From Desmodus rotundus (Eukaryota; Chordata; Mammalia; Chiroptera; Phyllostomidae): a stretch of 64,000 nucleotides of DNA. A program made the position numbers and the translations under genes. Each line of letters begins with the position of its first letter. Within the stretch, counting starts at the first letter, position 1. Where the stretch lies: the NCBI RefSeq assembly GCF_022682495.2, contig NC_071397.1:5237082-5301081 (forward strand). Direction: 5' to 3'. The notes beneath the pieces are model-generated. The model was not told the DNA's origin and did no database searches. It saw nothing but the letters and a program-made list of their open reading frames with translations. Shown here in pieces: positions 12,534 through 24,995 of the stretch.

Positions 12534-12953
12534 CAAAACGGAATACGATGCAGCCATAAAGGAAGGCAAAGCCATTAGAATACTGTTGTGGATCAATCCC
12601 CCAGATGCAGTCTGATGGGAGGAAAGTAATGTGTAAAACAGCATAGGGAGAATGCTAGCATTTGCATAAACATTGGGGAGGGTGGGAACATTGTGTAAAC
12701 GTGCTTTTGTGCAAGGATAAAATATCCCCGGTGAGGGTCATAAATACTGTTAACAGTGGGTGTCTCCAGGCTGGGGAACCTGGTGGCTGGGGTAGGCAGA
12801 GAGGAAGACTTCACTGTATATCCTTTCATATCTTCTGAATATTGAGACATGCAATTATAGTACCTATTTTCATAAAGTAAGTTATTTACCTAATTATATA
12901 TATATATTCCATTGAAAAAAGAAATCCAATGAAGAGTTTTTTAAGTATATATT

Positions 12954-14200
12954 TTTAAGTATATTTTATTGATTATACTATTACAGCTTTCCCAATTTTT
13001 TCCCCTTTATCCCTCCTCCACCCTGCACCTCCTAACCCTCCAGCATAACCACCCTCACTTAGTTCATGTCCATGGGTTGTACATGTGAGTTCTGTTTCCT
13101 ATACCATTTTTGACCTCTCCCTGTCTATTTTATGCCTACCAATTATGCTTTTTCTTTCCTGTACCTTTCTCCCCTATTCCTCCCCTCTCCCTCCCCACTG
13201 AAAACCCTCCATGTGATCTCCATTTCTCTGATTCTATTTCTGTTCTAGTTGTTTGCTTACTTTTTGTTTTCATTGTTTTTCTTTTTTTAGGTTTATTTGT
13301 TGATAGTTGTGAGTTTGTTGTCATTTTACTCTTCATAGTTTTTGATCTTCAATTTCTTAGATAAGTCCCTTTAACATTTCATATAATAAGGGCTTGGTGA
13401 TGATGAACTCCTTTAACTTGACCTTATCTGGGAAGCACTTTATTTGCCCTTCCATTCTAAATGATAGCTTTGCTGGATAGAGTAATCTTGGGGGTAGGTC
13501 CTTGCCTTTCAGGACTTCAAATACTTCTTTTCAGCCTTTTCTTGCCTGCAAGGTTTCTTTTGAGAAATCAGCTGATAGTCTTATGGGAATTCTTTTGTAG
13601 GTAACTGTCTCCTTCCCTCTTGCTGCTTTTAAGATTCTCTCCTTCTCTTTAATCTTGGATAACTTAATGATGATGCACCTTGGTGTGTTCCTCTTTGGGT
13701 CCAACTTCTTTGGGACTCTGTGAGCTTCCTGGACTTCCTGGAAGTCTATTTCCTTTGCCAGATAGGTTGGCTATCTCTTCATCGCTTAGCTCTTTCTGGA
13801 GTTTTGCTCTGTTCTTTCATTTGGGCCATATTTCTTGGTCTCAGTGCACCTGTTAAGTTGTAAGGGGGTGGGGCCTTAGGCATTCACCAGGGCAGGCAAC
13901 CCTCCTGACTGGGCTGCAGCACTGCCCATGGGGGAGGGACCCGAGAGGGAACAATGCAGCTCACCTGCTCTGCTCTACCCTACTTTCCGAGAACTCTCCT
14001 GTGAGACTGGGAGTTTCTCCCACCGAGGCAACCACTGCCGTGGTCCACAGTCAGCTCTGAGTCTCAGTTTCCCATTCAGCCAGCCCCGCCCGCAGGGTCC
14101 GCTGCCTTGCCACAGGTTCTCTCCAACCACCGGTCTTACTGGTCTGGTTGGTCTGGTTGACTGTTTCTTTAATTCCATTGTTTGATGTTCTGCATGATGA
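12954..14200 (-). mobile_element. HAL1-type (ORF1-only LINE) copy 1, internally deleted
   Basis: Reverse complement aligns along its length with copy 2 at 24996-26942. It shares the 5' leader (ctcccagtctcacaggagag), the start of ORF1, the ORF1 C-terminal domain (tatccagcaaagctatcatt) and the unusual 3' tail ending caataaaatatacttaaa. About 360 bp of ORF1 (copy-2 positions about 25751-26112) are missing, joined near 13757-13761. The 5' end is truncated. It lies in or beside old L1 sequence. Confidence 0.8.
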
Positions 14201-14249
14201 GTCCCTCTGAATAGCCAAGGGCCACCTTTAGGAAGCCAGTTAGAAGCCA

Positions 14250-15150
14250 CCGGCCTCTGAACCCACAAGACTCAGGCAGCCTGGCCAGGCAGTCTGTATG
14301 AGACCTTTTCGTATTTATCCTGCTTTTCGTTGTGCTGCCGGTCTCTGTGGAAGCACAATGGAAATGGGAAATTTCCAACTATTATTGTTTCAAATAATTC
14401 CTCTTCTTCCGATACTCCAATTGGTCTATCACACCATTTCACCCCTCTCTCATATTTTATGTCTTCGACCTGCTGTCATGCCATCAACGTGCAGTTTTCA
14501 GCTCCGGTCTCCACTTCATTCATTCTTTCTTCAACTACGTCTCATCTTCTGTTTGACCCGGCCACTAATTTGGTTTCATTGTGAGTGTATTCTGTCCTTT
14601 CAAAAAATCTGCCTTGTTATTTTTCAGACCTTTGTTGCATGATTATCTTTGTCATTCTACTTTTAATTTTTAATAGTTTATGCATAATTATTTTGTACGG
14701 TGTCTAATTATCCTAGTATCTGAACTCCTAGGGAATTCACATCTGTTGCTTGTGGTTTCTGCTGACTCTCACTTATGGTGGCTCATGTTCGTAAGTGTTT
14801 GGTGAACTTGGATCATGAGGAGGTTTGTTATTGTTGTTGGCTTTTTTTTTTTTTTTTTGGCCTAATGTGTTCCTCCAGAGAGGATTTGCAATAGCTTTTG
14901 TTGGAAGCCAGGGGACACTGGCCACCCGAGTCCCTGATTAAGGCAGGAGCGTCAGGCCAGTTTCTCTGCCCTCCCTGCAGTTATCCTATTGTAGAGCTGA
15001 TATCAGCGTGTTCCCTGCGGGCAGTCTGGAGGATTCCCCTGGCTTGTCTTAAGCTGCACATTATGAAATGTGGTTTATTATCCTGGTGTCTGAACTGGGA
15101 TCCTAGTGTGTTAGAGAGAGAGGGTGCTTCGGAGTGTGTATAGTCCCTCA
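14250..15150 (-). mobile_element. Old L1-type fragment, antisense
   Basis: tgcataattattttgtacgg, gtctaattatcctagtatctg, gtggtttctgctgactctca and ggtggctcatgttcgtaagtg resemble old L1/HAL1 sequence in reverse. A T18 run is at 14847-14864. Confidence 0.5.
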
Positions 15151-15389
15151 TGTTCCTACCTGTGATGCGTCTAGGTGGGAAGTCCAGGTTCAAGTACGGC
15201 TACAGGGGTTCAGAGCAGGACAGCCAATTACCAAGGACTGAGGCATGATGGGATGGGGGTGGGGGGCTGTCAGATGAACAAAGTCCCAGACTTTCTCTCC
15301 CCTCAGGTAGTCTGGTCCCATAGATCTGAGGTGGGGCCCACGAATTTTAAACTCCCCTCCCATTCTTGTGACGCTGATGCTGATGGTAC

Positions 15390-15690
15390 AGGTCTTCTTC
15401 AAGAAGCTCTGGGCTACGGCAGTCAAAGGAGGCTTGTGGAGGAAGCTGGCTTTGATCGGAATCTTAAAGGGGCTCGGGTGAAGGAAGCAGACAGGAACAG
15501 GGAATAGACAGTCTAGTTTGTCCAGAGTGCAGAGTCCTGTCAGCAAGACAGGAAAGTAGGGAGGGCCCAGATGGTGGAGGTCCTGAAATCTCAGACCCAG
15601 GATGTGGGGGGAGGGGGGGTTTTATCCTACACAATCTTGGGAGCCACTGAAAGCTCTTGAGGGAGGAGATGCAGGGACAAGTGCAAAGCG
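15390..15690 (-). repeat. L2 LINE fragment
   Basis: gaagctctgggctacggcag, ttgatcggaatcttaaagg, ttttatcctacacaatcttg and gagccactgaaagctcttga fit reverse L2. Confidence 0.6.
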
Positions 15691-16134
15691 GGATTTTAGG
15701 AAACAAAATCTGCCAGCAGGAAGCTGGATGAACTGTATTCCTGCAGTTACTGACTTACTATGGAGAACAATTAACTAAATCACGCTGTTATTTTAATAGT
15801 CATGTTTTTTTTTAAAAAAGAGGAACAGTGACCAGCTAATGCTCAGTGTTCTGGGCTGTCAGCTCCTGGGGCCTGGGGGCAGAACTGTGCAGGCAGACCG
15901 ATGCGTCTTCCACAGGCCTTATGATCCCCCTGGCAGGGCTGCATGAATTTTTGTGGGTCTGGGGTCCGGCAGGTCCTAACGAGACTCCCGAAGATGGGCC
16001 TTGGCTACTAAGAGAAACATGTGCACCAAGGCCCATGTTCCTGCCTTAGACTCTGCCACCCCGGAGGGCAGGCAGCTGTCCTGTCACCTGATGGAGGACC
16101 TGAAGTACTGCTGCCACGGGAAGGTACATGATAA
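15691..16134. other. Intergenic, nothing recognised
   Basis: Unique sequence; no gene supported. Confidence 0.45.
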
Positions 16135-16445
16135 CAGTTAAACTTCAGTAATAGCTCGCCATGCGCATGTGGTGGTTTACAGTTTACCAGCTGCTTCACC
16201 GTCAGCATCACATTTAACCCCACAATAACCCCAAGTGGTGGGCTCTCTTCCCTCTCAAGTTCATCCATTTGCCCCCTGAGCTTCAAAGAGTGACTCACCG
16301 ACCAGCAATATCAGCATCAGTCAGGACTGGCTAGAAATGTAGGGTCTCAGGCCTTATGTCAGACTCGCTAGATCGCGTGCACATTCAAACAGGCAAGCCC
16401 TAGACTCCATAGTCCTGAGGTCCCTCCCAATTCTGCTGATAGTTT
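16135..16445. repeat. MIR-like fragment then MER5A-like hAT relic
   Basis: 16140-16290: ggtttacagtttaccagctg, catttaaccccacaataacc (reverse MIR type). 16300-16445: agcatcagtcaggactggct, agaaatgtagggtctcaggcc (MER5A type). Confidence 0.55.
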
Positions 16446-17430
16446 TGGGAAGCTGGCTTCAGCAATTATTGTGAAGAAAGCTCCAAGATTTCTCTATCCA
16501 GCCTCAGAAAACTCTCATTTGGGGAGGAGAAGAGCTATAAAATGGGGAGGAGCAGCAGACCGAGCCCAGGGGTGGGACTTGAGACTGGAGTGGTCTGGAG
16601 CCCCCCAACCCATAAAATTCCAGAGGTAGGTGGTCTGCCAGTGAGTGGCTGTGTTTCCAGGACCCTGCAGCTCCCTCCTTTCTCTGTTCTCAGCTTCCTC
16701 CTGTTCGCTGGCTGCCTTTCTCTGACCCACCTCCCACACAGCAGCCCAGGCTGGCCAGACAGGCAGAGAAGGGCCCTGTCGCCTGGCCACAAGGAGACCT
16801 AGGTGGACGATGACCCCAATGGCCAGAGATGTTGCTCACCCCCCATACCAACTCAGGGTGCCCCAGCATCTTTGTGGCAGAGAGAGGCTGAGGGGCGTGT
16901 GTTGGGGGGGAGGACCACTGCCTCCTGAGAGAGAGGCCATGACCCCCGTCACCAGCAGGACTGTGGGCATCGCTGCCAGCAACTGCAGCCTCTCTTCAAA
17001 CTACCCAGCTGGCCCTGCACCACTCCGCCCTCAGCTCACTGAAGGAGACCCCACTCCCAAAGAAGTCTGTGGGCTCAGAGGTTTGTTTCTGCTCCTCTGG
17101 GGGAAGACTGGGGCACCTTCATTCATGAGTCCCTCACCCCCTGAGGCCACCTTCCCACCTCGCCCCAAACATTATGCCTGCTTGTCCTTCCCAGGGACCC
17201 ATGGGAGCCAGTGAGATGTGCAAGGAGAGAGGTGCCCTAGTAGGAGCAGCAAAAAGCTATGTCCCAAGGGCAGGGGTGTGGGAAGGCAGCACCCCTCCTC
17301 CCAGGCCCATGAGACCATCCATTCCCCCTCACTGACCTCTGCAATAAGCACACGCTGAGCTCCTCCAGTGTGGACCCATCCCAGTCCTGGCCTCACACGT
17401 ATTAGACAGGGCTGCAGCCACCCGGAAGAC
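16446..17430. other. Intergenic, nothing recognised
   Basis: Unique sequence. The 134-residue frame at 16810-17214 has no recognisable domain or splice context. Confidence 0.45.
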
Positions 17431-18290
17431 AATTAGACATGAATGCCAGCGGATGGGAAACAGCCTCAATATGCAAAGGTATGGTCATGCTTATGTACAG
17501 CATGATACATTCATGTGCTAGCTAACAATTGCTATGTAATAAATGGATCCCAAAATTTAGTGGCTTAAGACAATAGCAATCATTTATTTTTTCCAGGTAT
17601 CTGCTGTTTGGTCAGTGCTCAGCAAGGCAGCTGTGTGCTCTCTGGGGCACCTGTCAGGACAACTCAGTGCAATCTGGAGGAGTCACCTAAAGGCCACTTC
17701 TTCACCTGGCTGGCAAGTTGGTACTGGCCTTCAGCTGGAAGCTCAGCTGGGGCTGGGGTCCTGGACCTCTGCTCCTCTCCATGGGAGCCTCCTCACAGCA
17801 TGGTGGCTGGTCCCAGCAGGGCAAGTCAGAATTTTTATGATTAATCACATAGTGTTTAGTGGCAGTCCTAAAGGTCAGCCCAGGTTCAGGGGTGGGAGAC
17901 TCAGATACCACCTATGGATGCGAGAGTGGAGAAGTCCTACAAGGGCTTATGAGGTGGGAGCTACTGTTCAGCCATCTTTGGAAGATATAGCCTGCCACAA
18001 GCCATAATATGGAATCCCATACGATCATTAACAAATTTATATTACTGAATGCAAAAAAGTTATGAAACATTTATTAAAAAGAGAAATGCTTATGCATATT
18101 TATGAGAAAAATCTTGGAAGAATATACACCAAAAAGCTCGCAGTAGTTATTCCTCTGTGCTTTTTGCTTTGTTCTTTCTCTCTAATGCATTATCTAACTG
18201 TTTTTTTAAAACGGACATGCATTATTTTCCTAATTAAAAAAAAAATCTATTTCTATGTTGAACGACAAATAACAACACAAAGGACATAAT
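17431..18290 (+). mobile_element. Old L1 3' end split by an LTR-like insertion
   Basis: 17431-17515 (gggaaacagcctcaatatgc) and 18005-18290 (ataatatggaatcccatacg, atacaccaaaaagctcgcag) are adjacent parts of one L1 tail. Between them, 17516-18004 is an old LTR-like repeat (ccaaaatttagtggcttaag, ggtcagcccaggttcaggggt) of the same type as 33790-34165 and 41925-42415. Confidence 0.6.
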
Positions 18291-18439
18291 TAGGAAGTAA
18301 AGGATATGAAACAAGCGAAGCGCCTGAACAGAAGGGGGAGGAAGTTCTTTCACACCGGACTTCTCGAAGACTTTGATATTCTGATGCGCACCAGCAATCT
18401 GCAAGGTGGGACTAGGTGATAAATCATTTTCCACTTTTA

Positions 18440-18660
18440 TCCGACCACAAAAGTGTGTGAGCAGTGTGTGCATGGGTGCACACATGGGGCGTGTGGGTGT
18501 TGCATGGGATTGCAGTATGCACGAGTGTTTTGTGGGATGCACAGGTGTGTGAGTTACAGACACGTGTGTCTGTGGGCATGGTGTGTGTGCTCGCTGTTAC
18601 AGGCTCTGTGTGTGTTGTTGTGAGCGTGGATGTGTTACGGCATCTCACAGCGCCTGTGAT
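18440..18660. repeat. TG-rich low-complexity region
   Basis: Imperfect TGTG/TGCA repeats (gtgtgtgagcagtgtgtgca) across about 200 bp. Confidence 0.7.
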
Positions 18661-19319
18661 GCTCACATCCACTTTGGGCACTCCCAGTCCAGACAGCCGT
18701 GCTCCTGAGCTTTGCAGAGGAAGAGGGCGCTTTCCCCCACCTGCAAGCCCCTTGCCTGTGTTTCTGCCTCTTTTTCTCTCCCTGTGGTCTCACACCTCTT
18801 TCCTCAGCCCAGCTCACTAGCAGTTCTCAGCCCCTCACTTGTGGCAGAGATTGGGGAGCAGCGTCTCCCTCCTCTCCCCTCCTGTTCCCTCACACCTTCT
18901 CATAAGCCCTTGAGAAAGGCTGCAGGATTTGGATGGGGAAAGTGAGCTGAGGGAGAAACTCCCCGGGAAAGACAGGAATCAGAGAGAGAACAGGAGATTC
19001 CCAGGAAGTACTACAAAGGGCATTTAAGTCCCCTTCCAACAGGGTTGTTCTATGGTAAGTGCTTCGGTTGCTTGGTTCAGGTATATAGACAGGACTTAGG
19101 GACCCGTGGTCATGGTTCTTTGTTGTTATGTCCGGGCTCTTCCTCTGCAGCCCTCTGACACACAGACATCATAGCCACCCACACTCCCGGCTCCGGGTGT
19201 CCGTCACTTCAGGATGAACTCCGAAAAGAAGCCTGAACCCCCAAGGGTTAGGCCGAGCTTCTCCCTCCCTGGAGAAATTCCCACACATTGACACACAGAG
19301 ACGTGGACAGGAAGGTTCC
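18661..19319. other. Intergenic, nothing recognised
   Basis: Unique sequence; no gene supported. Confidence 0.45.
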
Positions 19320-19650
19320 CAGCAACACTGGAAAAACAAAAGGTTTGGAAACAAAGTAAGTGTCCATGAACAGACGAATGGGTACATTGTGGCACATCCC
19401 ACGGAGGAATTCTGTACAGCTGTAAGCGTGAGTGCCCACGGTCCCCACACATCACAGGGATGAATCTCGATGTAATACTATTAAAAGGAATACGTAGCAC
19501 AAGAATTGCACACAATGCGATGTCATTCTTATAAAATTTTAAAACACGTGGTACATACCATGCATGGTTTGGGGGTGTAGGCATATAGAACAAAAGTATT
19601 TTTTAAAAGCAAGGGAAAGATAAACAATACATTCAGGTTAGCGGTTACCT
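19320..19650 (+). mobile_element. Old L1 3' end
   Basis: caacactggaaaaacaaaagg, taagtgtccatgaacagacg, gtacattgtggcacatccca, tcattcttataaaattttaa: the common L1M 3' order. An LTR-like scrap (accaaattatcacaagactt, agcagcttaaagcagca) follows at 19745-19840. Confidence 0.65.
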
Positions 19651-20408
19651 AGTGGTTATCAAACTATTTTCTCTGGGGACATGAGGTGGGTGGGGAGAGA
19701 CACACAGGAGGGACAGACAGACGGCCATCAGGTGTGTCGCTGATATTAATTCTCTATTGCTGAGTACCAAATTATCACAAGACTTAGCAGCTTAAAGCAG
19801 CATACAGGTATTATCTCTGTTTGATACGAGATCATGTGGATTTTCTTCTTTGGTCTGCTAACAGGACGGATTTCGGATTTCGGATTTCGTTGGCTGCTGT
19901 TTGAATATCAAAGCAGTCTGGCGTTCCCGGGCCAGACTGCCCTGGGTCACGATGTGTTCTTCTTTCACACACATCGCATGCTCGGCTTTGTTGCATGTTG
20001 TTTCAGGTGTTCGTTTCTAGGTTCAGGAAGGATATATTGGTCTGTACTGTTCTGTTCTTCTACTGTCTCTCTCTGCTTTGGGCATTTGGGTAACGCTAGT
20101 TTTATAAAAGGAGTTGGGAAGTTTTCCCCTCTCTTCTGTTTTCTGGAAGAGATTGTGTAGAATTGGTGTTACTTCTCTTTTAAATGTTTATTAGAATTCA
20201 CTAGAGAAACCATCCAGGCCAGGGGGTTCCTTTTTTGTTTTGGGGGGACAGGGTGGGGGTGGGGAGTGGGCAGGGGCGGGAGCTTTTAAACTACAGATTC
20301 AGTTTCTTTAAGGATACAGGATTATTCTGGTTATTTCTAATGATATATTTTTCTTGGGTACATTTTGGTAGTTTGTGGCTTTTAAGACTTGGTTTATTTC
20401 GTCTAAGT

Positions 20409-21024
20409 CAAGAGTCATCAGACTTTTTCTGTAACGACACAGAAAGCACCGCAAGCATTTTTGGGTCTCTGTTACAACAATTCACCTCCGCCTTTGTGGT
20501 GTAAAAGCCGCAAGCGAGTGAGGGGGGCTGTTGCTGCAGTTTGCTGGGACTGCCCATCGCAAATTACTAGAACCTGGGTGGCTTAAAATAACAGCAATTT
20601 ATTCTCTCCCCATTCAGGGGGCTGGAAGTCCAAAGGCAAGGAGTTTGCAGGGCCGTGCTCCTGCTGAAGGCTCTAGGGTAGAATCCTTCCTTGTTTCCTC
20701 CATCCCTCCTTCAGTCTTCACATGGCCTTCTTCCCTCTGTATCTCTGTATCTCTGCCTGCAAATCTTCCGTTGCTCTCCTTGTAAGAACACCAGTCACGT
20801 TAGATGTAGGGCCTATCCTAAACCCAGGTGACCTCATTTTAACTAGTCACACTTGCAAAAACACTATTTCCAAGTAAGGTCACATTATAAGGAGTTTCTA
20901 GGTGAATATGAATTGGGGGGTTGGGGTAGGAACTCTTTAAACCAGTACAGTCGTGTTAAAAAAAAATGTTACAGAAACAGGGGTGGGCCATTTTTGGTCC
21001 ATGGGCCATAAGTTGCTGACTTTG
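20409..21024. mobile_element. hAT element with 8-bp target duplication, itself interrupted
   Basis: Flanked by identical GTCTAAGT at 20401-20408 and 21025-21032. The ends are inverted: caagagtcatcagac at the left, and caaagtcagcaact as the reverse complement of the right end. The interior (ctttttctgtaacgacacag, cgcctttgtggtgtaaaagc, gggccataagttgctgac) is a common MER-class hAT. An LTR at 20543-20950 splits it. Confidence 0.8.
20543..20950 (-). mobile_element. MaLR-type (MLT1-like) LTR inside the hAT element
   Basis: Reverse LTR: ctgggtggcttaaaataacag, caatttattctctccccattc, ccttgtaagaacaccagtcac, ggtgacctcattttaactag, caagtaaggtcacattataagg. Confidence 0.8.
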
Positions 21025-22950
21025 GTCTAAGTTGTTTAATTTATGAACACGGAGATGTCTGTAGTATTCTCTTATTATTTTACATTCTGTGGAGTTGACA
21101 GTGAAGTTCCTTCTTTCATTCCTGATATTGATAATTTGTGTCTTTTCTCTTTTTTTTCATTGTCAGTCTAGCTATAGGTTTATCAATTTTATTGATTTTT
21201 TCAAAGGAGCAGGTTTTAACTTAATTGATTCCTCTCTATTGTTTTCTGAGTTCCAATTTTATTGATTTCCACTTTGATCTTTATTTACTCCTTCAGCTTA
21301 CTTTGAGTTTATTTTATACTTTTTTTCTAGTTCCTTAAGGAAGAAGCTTAGATTGTTGATTTGAGACCTTTCTTCTTTTGTAATATGATTTTTAATTTTA
21401 TGAATTTTGCTCTAAGCACTGCTTTAACTGCATGTTACATGTTTTAATATGTTTTATTTTCATTTTCATTCAGTTCAAAATATTTGTTCTTTAAGTTTAC
21501 CTGTTTGATCCACGAATTACTTAGAAGTGTGTGGTTTAATTTGCAAGTGTTTGGGGATTTTCCAATTGTCTTTCTGTTACTTATTTCTAGTTTAATTCAC
21601 TATGTCAGGAAACATATTTTGAATCCACTTTTAAAAAATTTGTTAACACAAATGTTCAGCTTTTGGTATTGTCCCATAGATTCCTGAATCTGTTCATTTT
21701 TCAAATATTTTTTGTCTGTTGTTCAAATCAAATAACTATTGATCACTTGGTTTCATTCACTCTTTCCTGTCATCTTCCCGTTGCTCTTGGGCCCATCCAG
21801 TGAATTTTTAATTCAGTTATTGAATTTCTCAGTTCTAAAATTTATTTTTGGATCTTCTTCATATCTTCTACTTATTTTCTGAGACAGTCTACCTTTCTAT
21901 TTATTTCAAGAGTGTTCACCCTAACTTCTTGAAGCACAGTTATAATAGTTGCTATAAAGTCTTTGATAATCCAACATCCGTATCATCTTGGGGTTGGCAT
22001 CTGTTGCTTTTCTTTTCTTTTGTGAGTTAAGATATTCCTCATTCTTCACATGCCAAACAATTTTGGATTTTATCCTAGATATTTTGGGTCTCGTTCAAAT
22101 CCTAAGAAGTATGTGCAGTTGTTGTTGTTAGCCAGTGATCGACCAAGTTAGGTTTAGTCTGCGAGTTCTGACCTGCCTGCTGTGGGCTGTGATTCCAACA
22201 TCAGTTTAATCTTCAAAGTGTTTGCAGTGCTTTAAGGGGCAGTGTGTGCTACCCCACTGGGACTTGAGTGGTGATATGTGTGTAGCTCCCTCCTTAAAGC
22301 CTGGATAAGCTGTTTAGGACCAGATTCAGGCATTCATAGCTCAGAAGTGAGGCCTAGAATTTATGCACAAATTTATGGGATTAGTGGGTGAACTTCCTCT
22401 TCTCCACATTCCATGAAATACTTTCCAGGTCATCGGAGTTGCCCTTCCCAGACCTCCAGCCGAAAACCTGGGGTTTTTGTTTCCCTGCTCTGCCACGTTC
22501 CTTCCACTACTGCCTCTGCGTTCAGTAGCAATTAGTGGGAAGACACACAAAAAAATTAATGGGAATTCCCCCTATGCTCTTGGAGTCACAGTTACTCTGG
22601 TAAGAGATGAGTGCCCTCTCTCGGAGACTTAGGCACCCAGCCTGCTGGCCAAACGGCCATCACTGCGCCACCATCACCCACTGCCACCACAGCATTGCCT
22701 GGGACCTGGGGCCAGAAAAACAAGAGGAACACAGCCCACCCCCACCTTGGGATTTTCCCTACTGTTCATAACCCATAGGAGTCTCCTTTCCCAGTCCTTG
22801 GTCCAGAAATAGAGAGCTTGTGATGAGCTCTTTCTGTCCACGCCCAATGTGCACTTCTGAGTTCCAGGCTGCCTTTAAGTCCAATATGGGCAATGCCAGA
22901 GAGGTGAAACTTCTCCTTTTTCCTTAATCTACCTGCCACCGTTTATTTTT

Positions 22951-23829
22951 CAGAATCCTCTGATACCTTCCCCATGAATTCAGGATTTATGGTTTTATGC
23001 AGTGGAAGAGACCAGGTAGGGGTGTGTTTACTTTACCTTTTCAGGACCAAACCCCAAATTCTTATCGAAGAGGAACCATCCAACTCCATTTGCTGGTGTC
23101 TGGAACTGCGGCATTAGGAAACCCCATCACAACGGCAGCCAAATTGTCAGTCTGCTTCTAAGGGCCATGTTCCCTTATAAACTCACCCAACAACCACCCC
23201 AAGGCACAAGCTGCCAGAAACATACACTGATGCAAACACCCAGGTCTCTCTGCTTCTCCACTCACCTCCTCCCAAACCCTCTTATGTATTCAGAAGGAAA
23301 GGTTTCCCCACCTTGAGACAGAAGGGAGGAACTCTCACCTGCTGGCGACGCTGTCTCCCTGGCTGGTGTCTGGCAGAGCCCACACAGAAGGAGTGGTGAA
23401 CCCAAGGCAGAACCTTGGAGAGTTTCTGCCACTCTTGTGGAAAGGAAGAAAATGAGAGCTACAAACCTCGTGAGCCTGCAGGACAGCGCTTCCCGCTCTG
23501 TCATAAATTAATTGTCTGTTTATGCATCTGTCTCTATGGCTGGGGAACTTCTTCAAACGAGGCCACAGCTTGTTCCCTGCTTATCTCCAGAGTCCAGCAC
23601 TGTGCCCCAGATTATCACACAAGGGGAGAAGAGAGTGTGGAGGAGCATCCAGAAGTATTTATGGGAAGCCTAGAAGCAGGGCTCATTACTTTCACCCATA
23701 CTCTGTTGTCCAGAGCTCAGTCACGTGGCCCAACTGAAGTGCAAGGGAGTTTGGGAAATGTAATCTTTCTGCAATCCGAGACAGAAGTGACAAGTCTTTG
23801 TTGAATGCATTGTCGTTGTCACCCATGCC
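22951..23829. other. Intergenic, possibly decayed LTR sequence near 23520-23790
   Basis: gtgcaagggagtttgggaaatg resembles an old LTR motif; otherwise nothing recognised. Confidence 0.3.
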
Positions 23830-23990
23830 TTACTCTTCTCAGCTCTGAGGTTTTGCAGATACTCTCCCTCCTACCTTGGAGTGCTTCCCATCACTCCCTG
23901 CCAAATCCTTCCCATTCTCAGAGGCCCTACTCAATCTCTTCCTTGAAGCCCTCCCTAATTGGTCTCACCTCTGAATGGAATTACCCATAA
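23830..23990 (+). repeat. L2-like fragment
   Basis: gccttactcttctcagctct, cagaggccctactcaatctc, ccttgaagccctccctaatt. Confidence 0.5.
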
Positions 23991-24094
23991 CAGGTCATTT
24001 GACTCGGGGTTGCCTTAGCCCCTGTTGGTTGGCTTTCTGCGCGCAGGTCTGAACAGCAGGTGTGGGACGCTGAGAAGTTAGAGGCCATGCTTAT

Positions 24095-24560
24095 TATATA
24101 CATATGTTCAAAATGGTACATATTGAAACCTATAGGATGCAGTAAGGAGAACACAGCATCACTTCTTTGTAACTCTTGCCAAATTGAAGTTGAGAAACAT
24201 TGTACAAAATAACTGGTCCTATAATCTTCAAACACGTTGAAGTTATAAAAATCAAGGAAAGGTCAAAGAACTGTTTCAGAATGAAGGAAGCTTCACATGA
24301 CAGAGATAGGACAATTAAATGCAACGCAACTCTGGACTGCATCTGTTGGCGATAAGAGACGTTACAGGGGCAGCTGTGAAAACTTGAGTGGGGTCTGAGG
24401 ATCAGAAGGTACTAATGTACCAGTTTTAATTTCCTGATTTTGGTGGATGTGGTCATGCAGGAGAACACCCTTGTATATAAGAAATCCTTACATTTGAAAG
24501 TGATAGGATGTGAGGTATGCGACTTATTCTCAAATGTTTCAGAAAATACTTCTTGGTTCC
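24095..24560 (+). mobile_element. Old L1 3' end
   Basis: ggacaattaaatgcaacgca, ccagttttaatttcctgatt, tgtggtcatgcaggagaaca, cgacttattctcaaatgttt: the L1MD/L1ME-type 3' order. Confidence 0.7.
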
Positions 24561-24995
24561 ATACTTCCCATTCTTCTGTGAGTTTGTCATTGTCTCATAA
24601 TAAAAATAAAATGCTCGTTGGGAGAAAATGTCAATAAATCCCAAAGTACAGGCAAAATAGCACTCTTCCCACACAAGCCCCTCAGTCCTCATCCCCCATG
24701 GCCTGGGCATGAGCTTCAGCAATAATTATCACTATCAGGGTGCTCGCTGTTGATGGTCTGCCCTGCAGCCATTTCCCCTCCTCTTTCTCTTGAAGAATCC
24801 CAATTTTGGAGGGGCTCAGCAATGTGCCCAGCCTCAGAGGATGAGTCACTTATCTAGCTGAGTGTGACACCCCACCCCTCTTTGCTGGGCGCCGCAGTTC
24901 CTGTTCCAGGCAATGACCCACAGGGCTTTCAGACAGACCCTCCTTCAGGAAAAAAAAAAAAAACTGGACAAAATATATTTTAAGAAATAAACTTA

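Larger units (their letters stand above)
11891..12890 (+). mobile_element. Old L1 3' end, interrupted
   Basis: 11895-11935 (ctagctaggagtttatcctacagat) and 12400-12890 (gcaaaagattggacagtgtcc, tgacggtacatccacaaaacgg, atacgatgcagccataaagg, tcctttcatatcttctgaat) are consecutive parts of an L1M-type 3' end. The roughly 460 bp between them, with a 29-bp minisatellite, is not L1. Confidence 0.7.
19910..22950 (-). mobile_element. Old L1 relic, mostly ORF2, antisense; host of a nested insertion
   Basis: L1 ORF2-type reverse strand: ggatatattggtctgtactg, ctagagaaaccatccaggcc, tatcaattttattgattttt, tttgcaagtgtttggggatt, gttgctataaagtctttgat. The L1 stops at 20408 and resumes at 21025 around the hAT element. 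It is decayed and non-coding. Identification beyond about 22200 is weaker. Confidence 0.7.
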
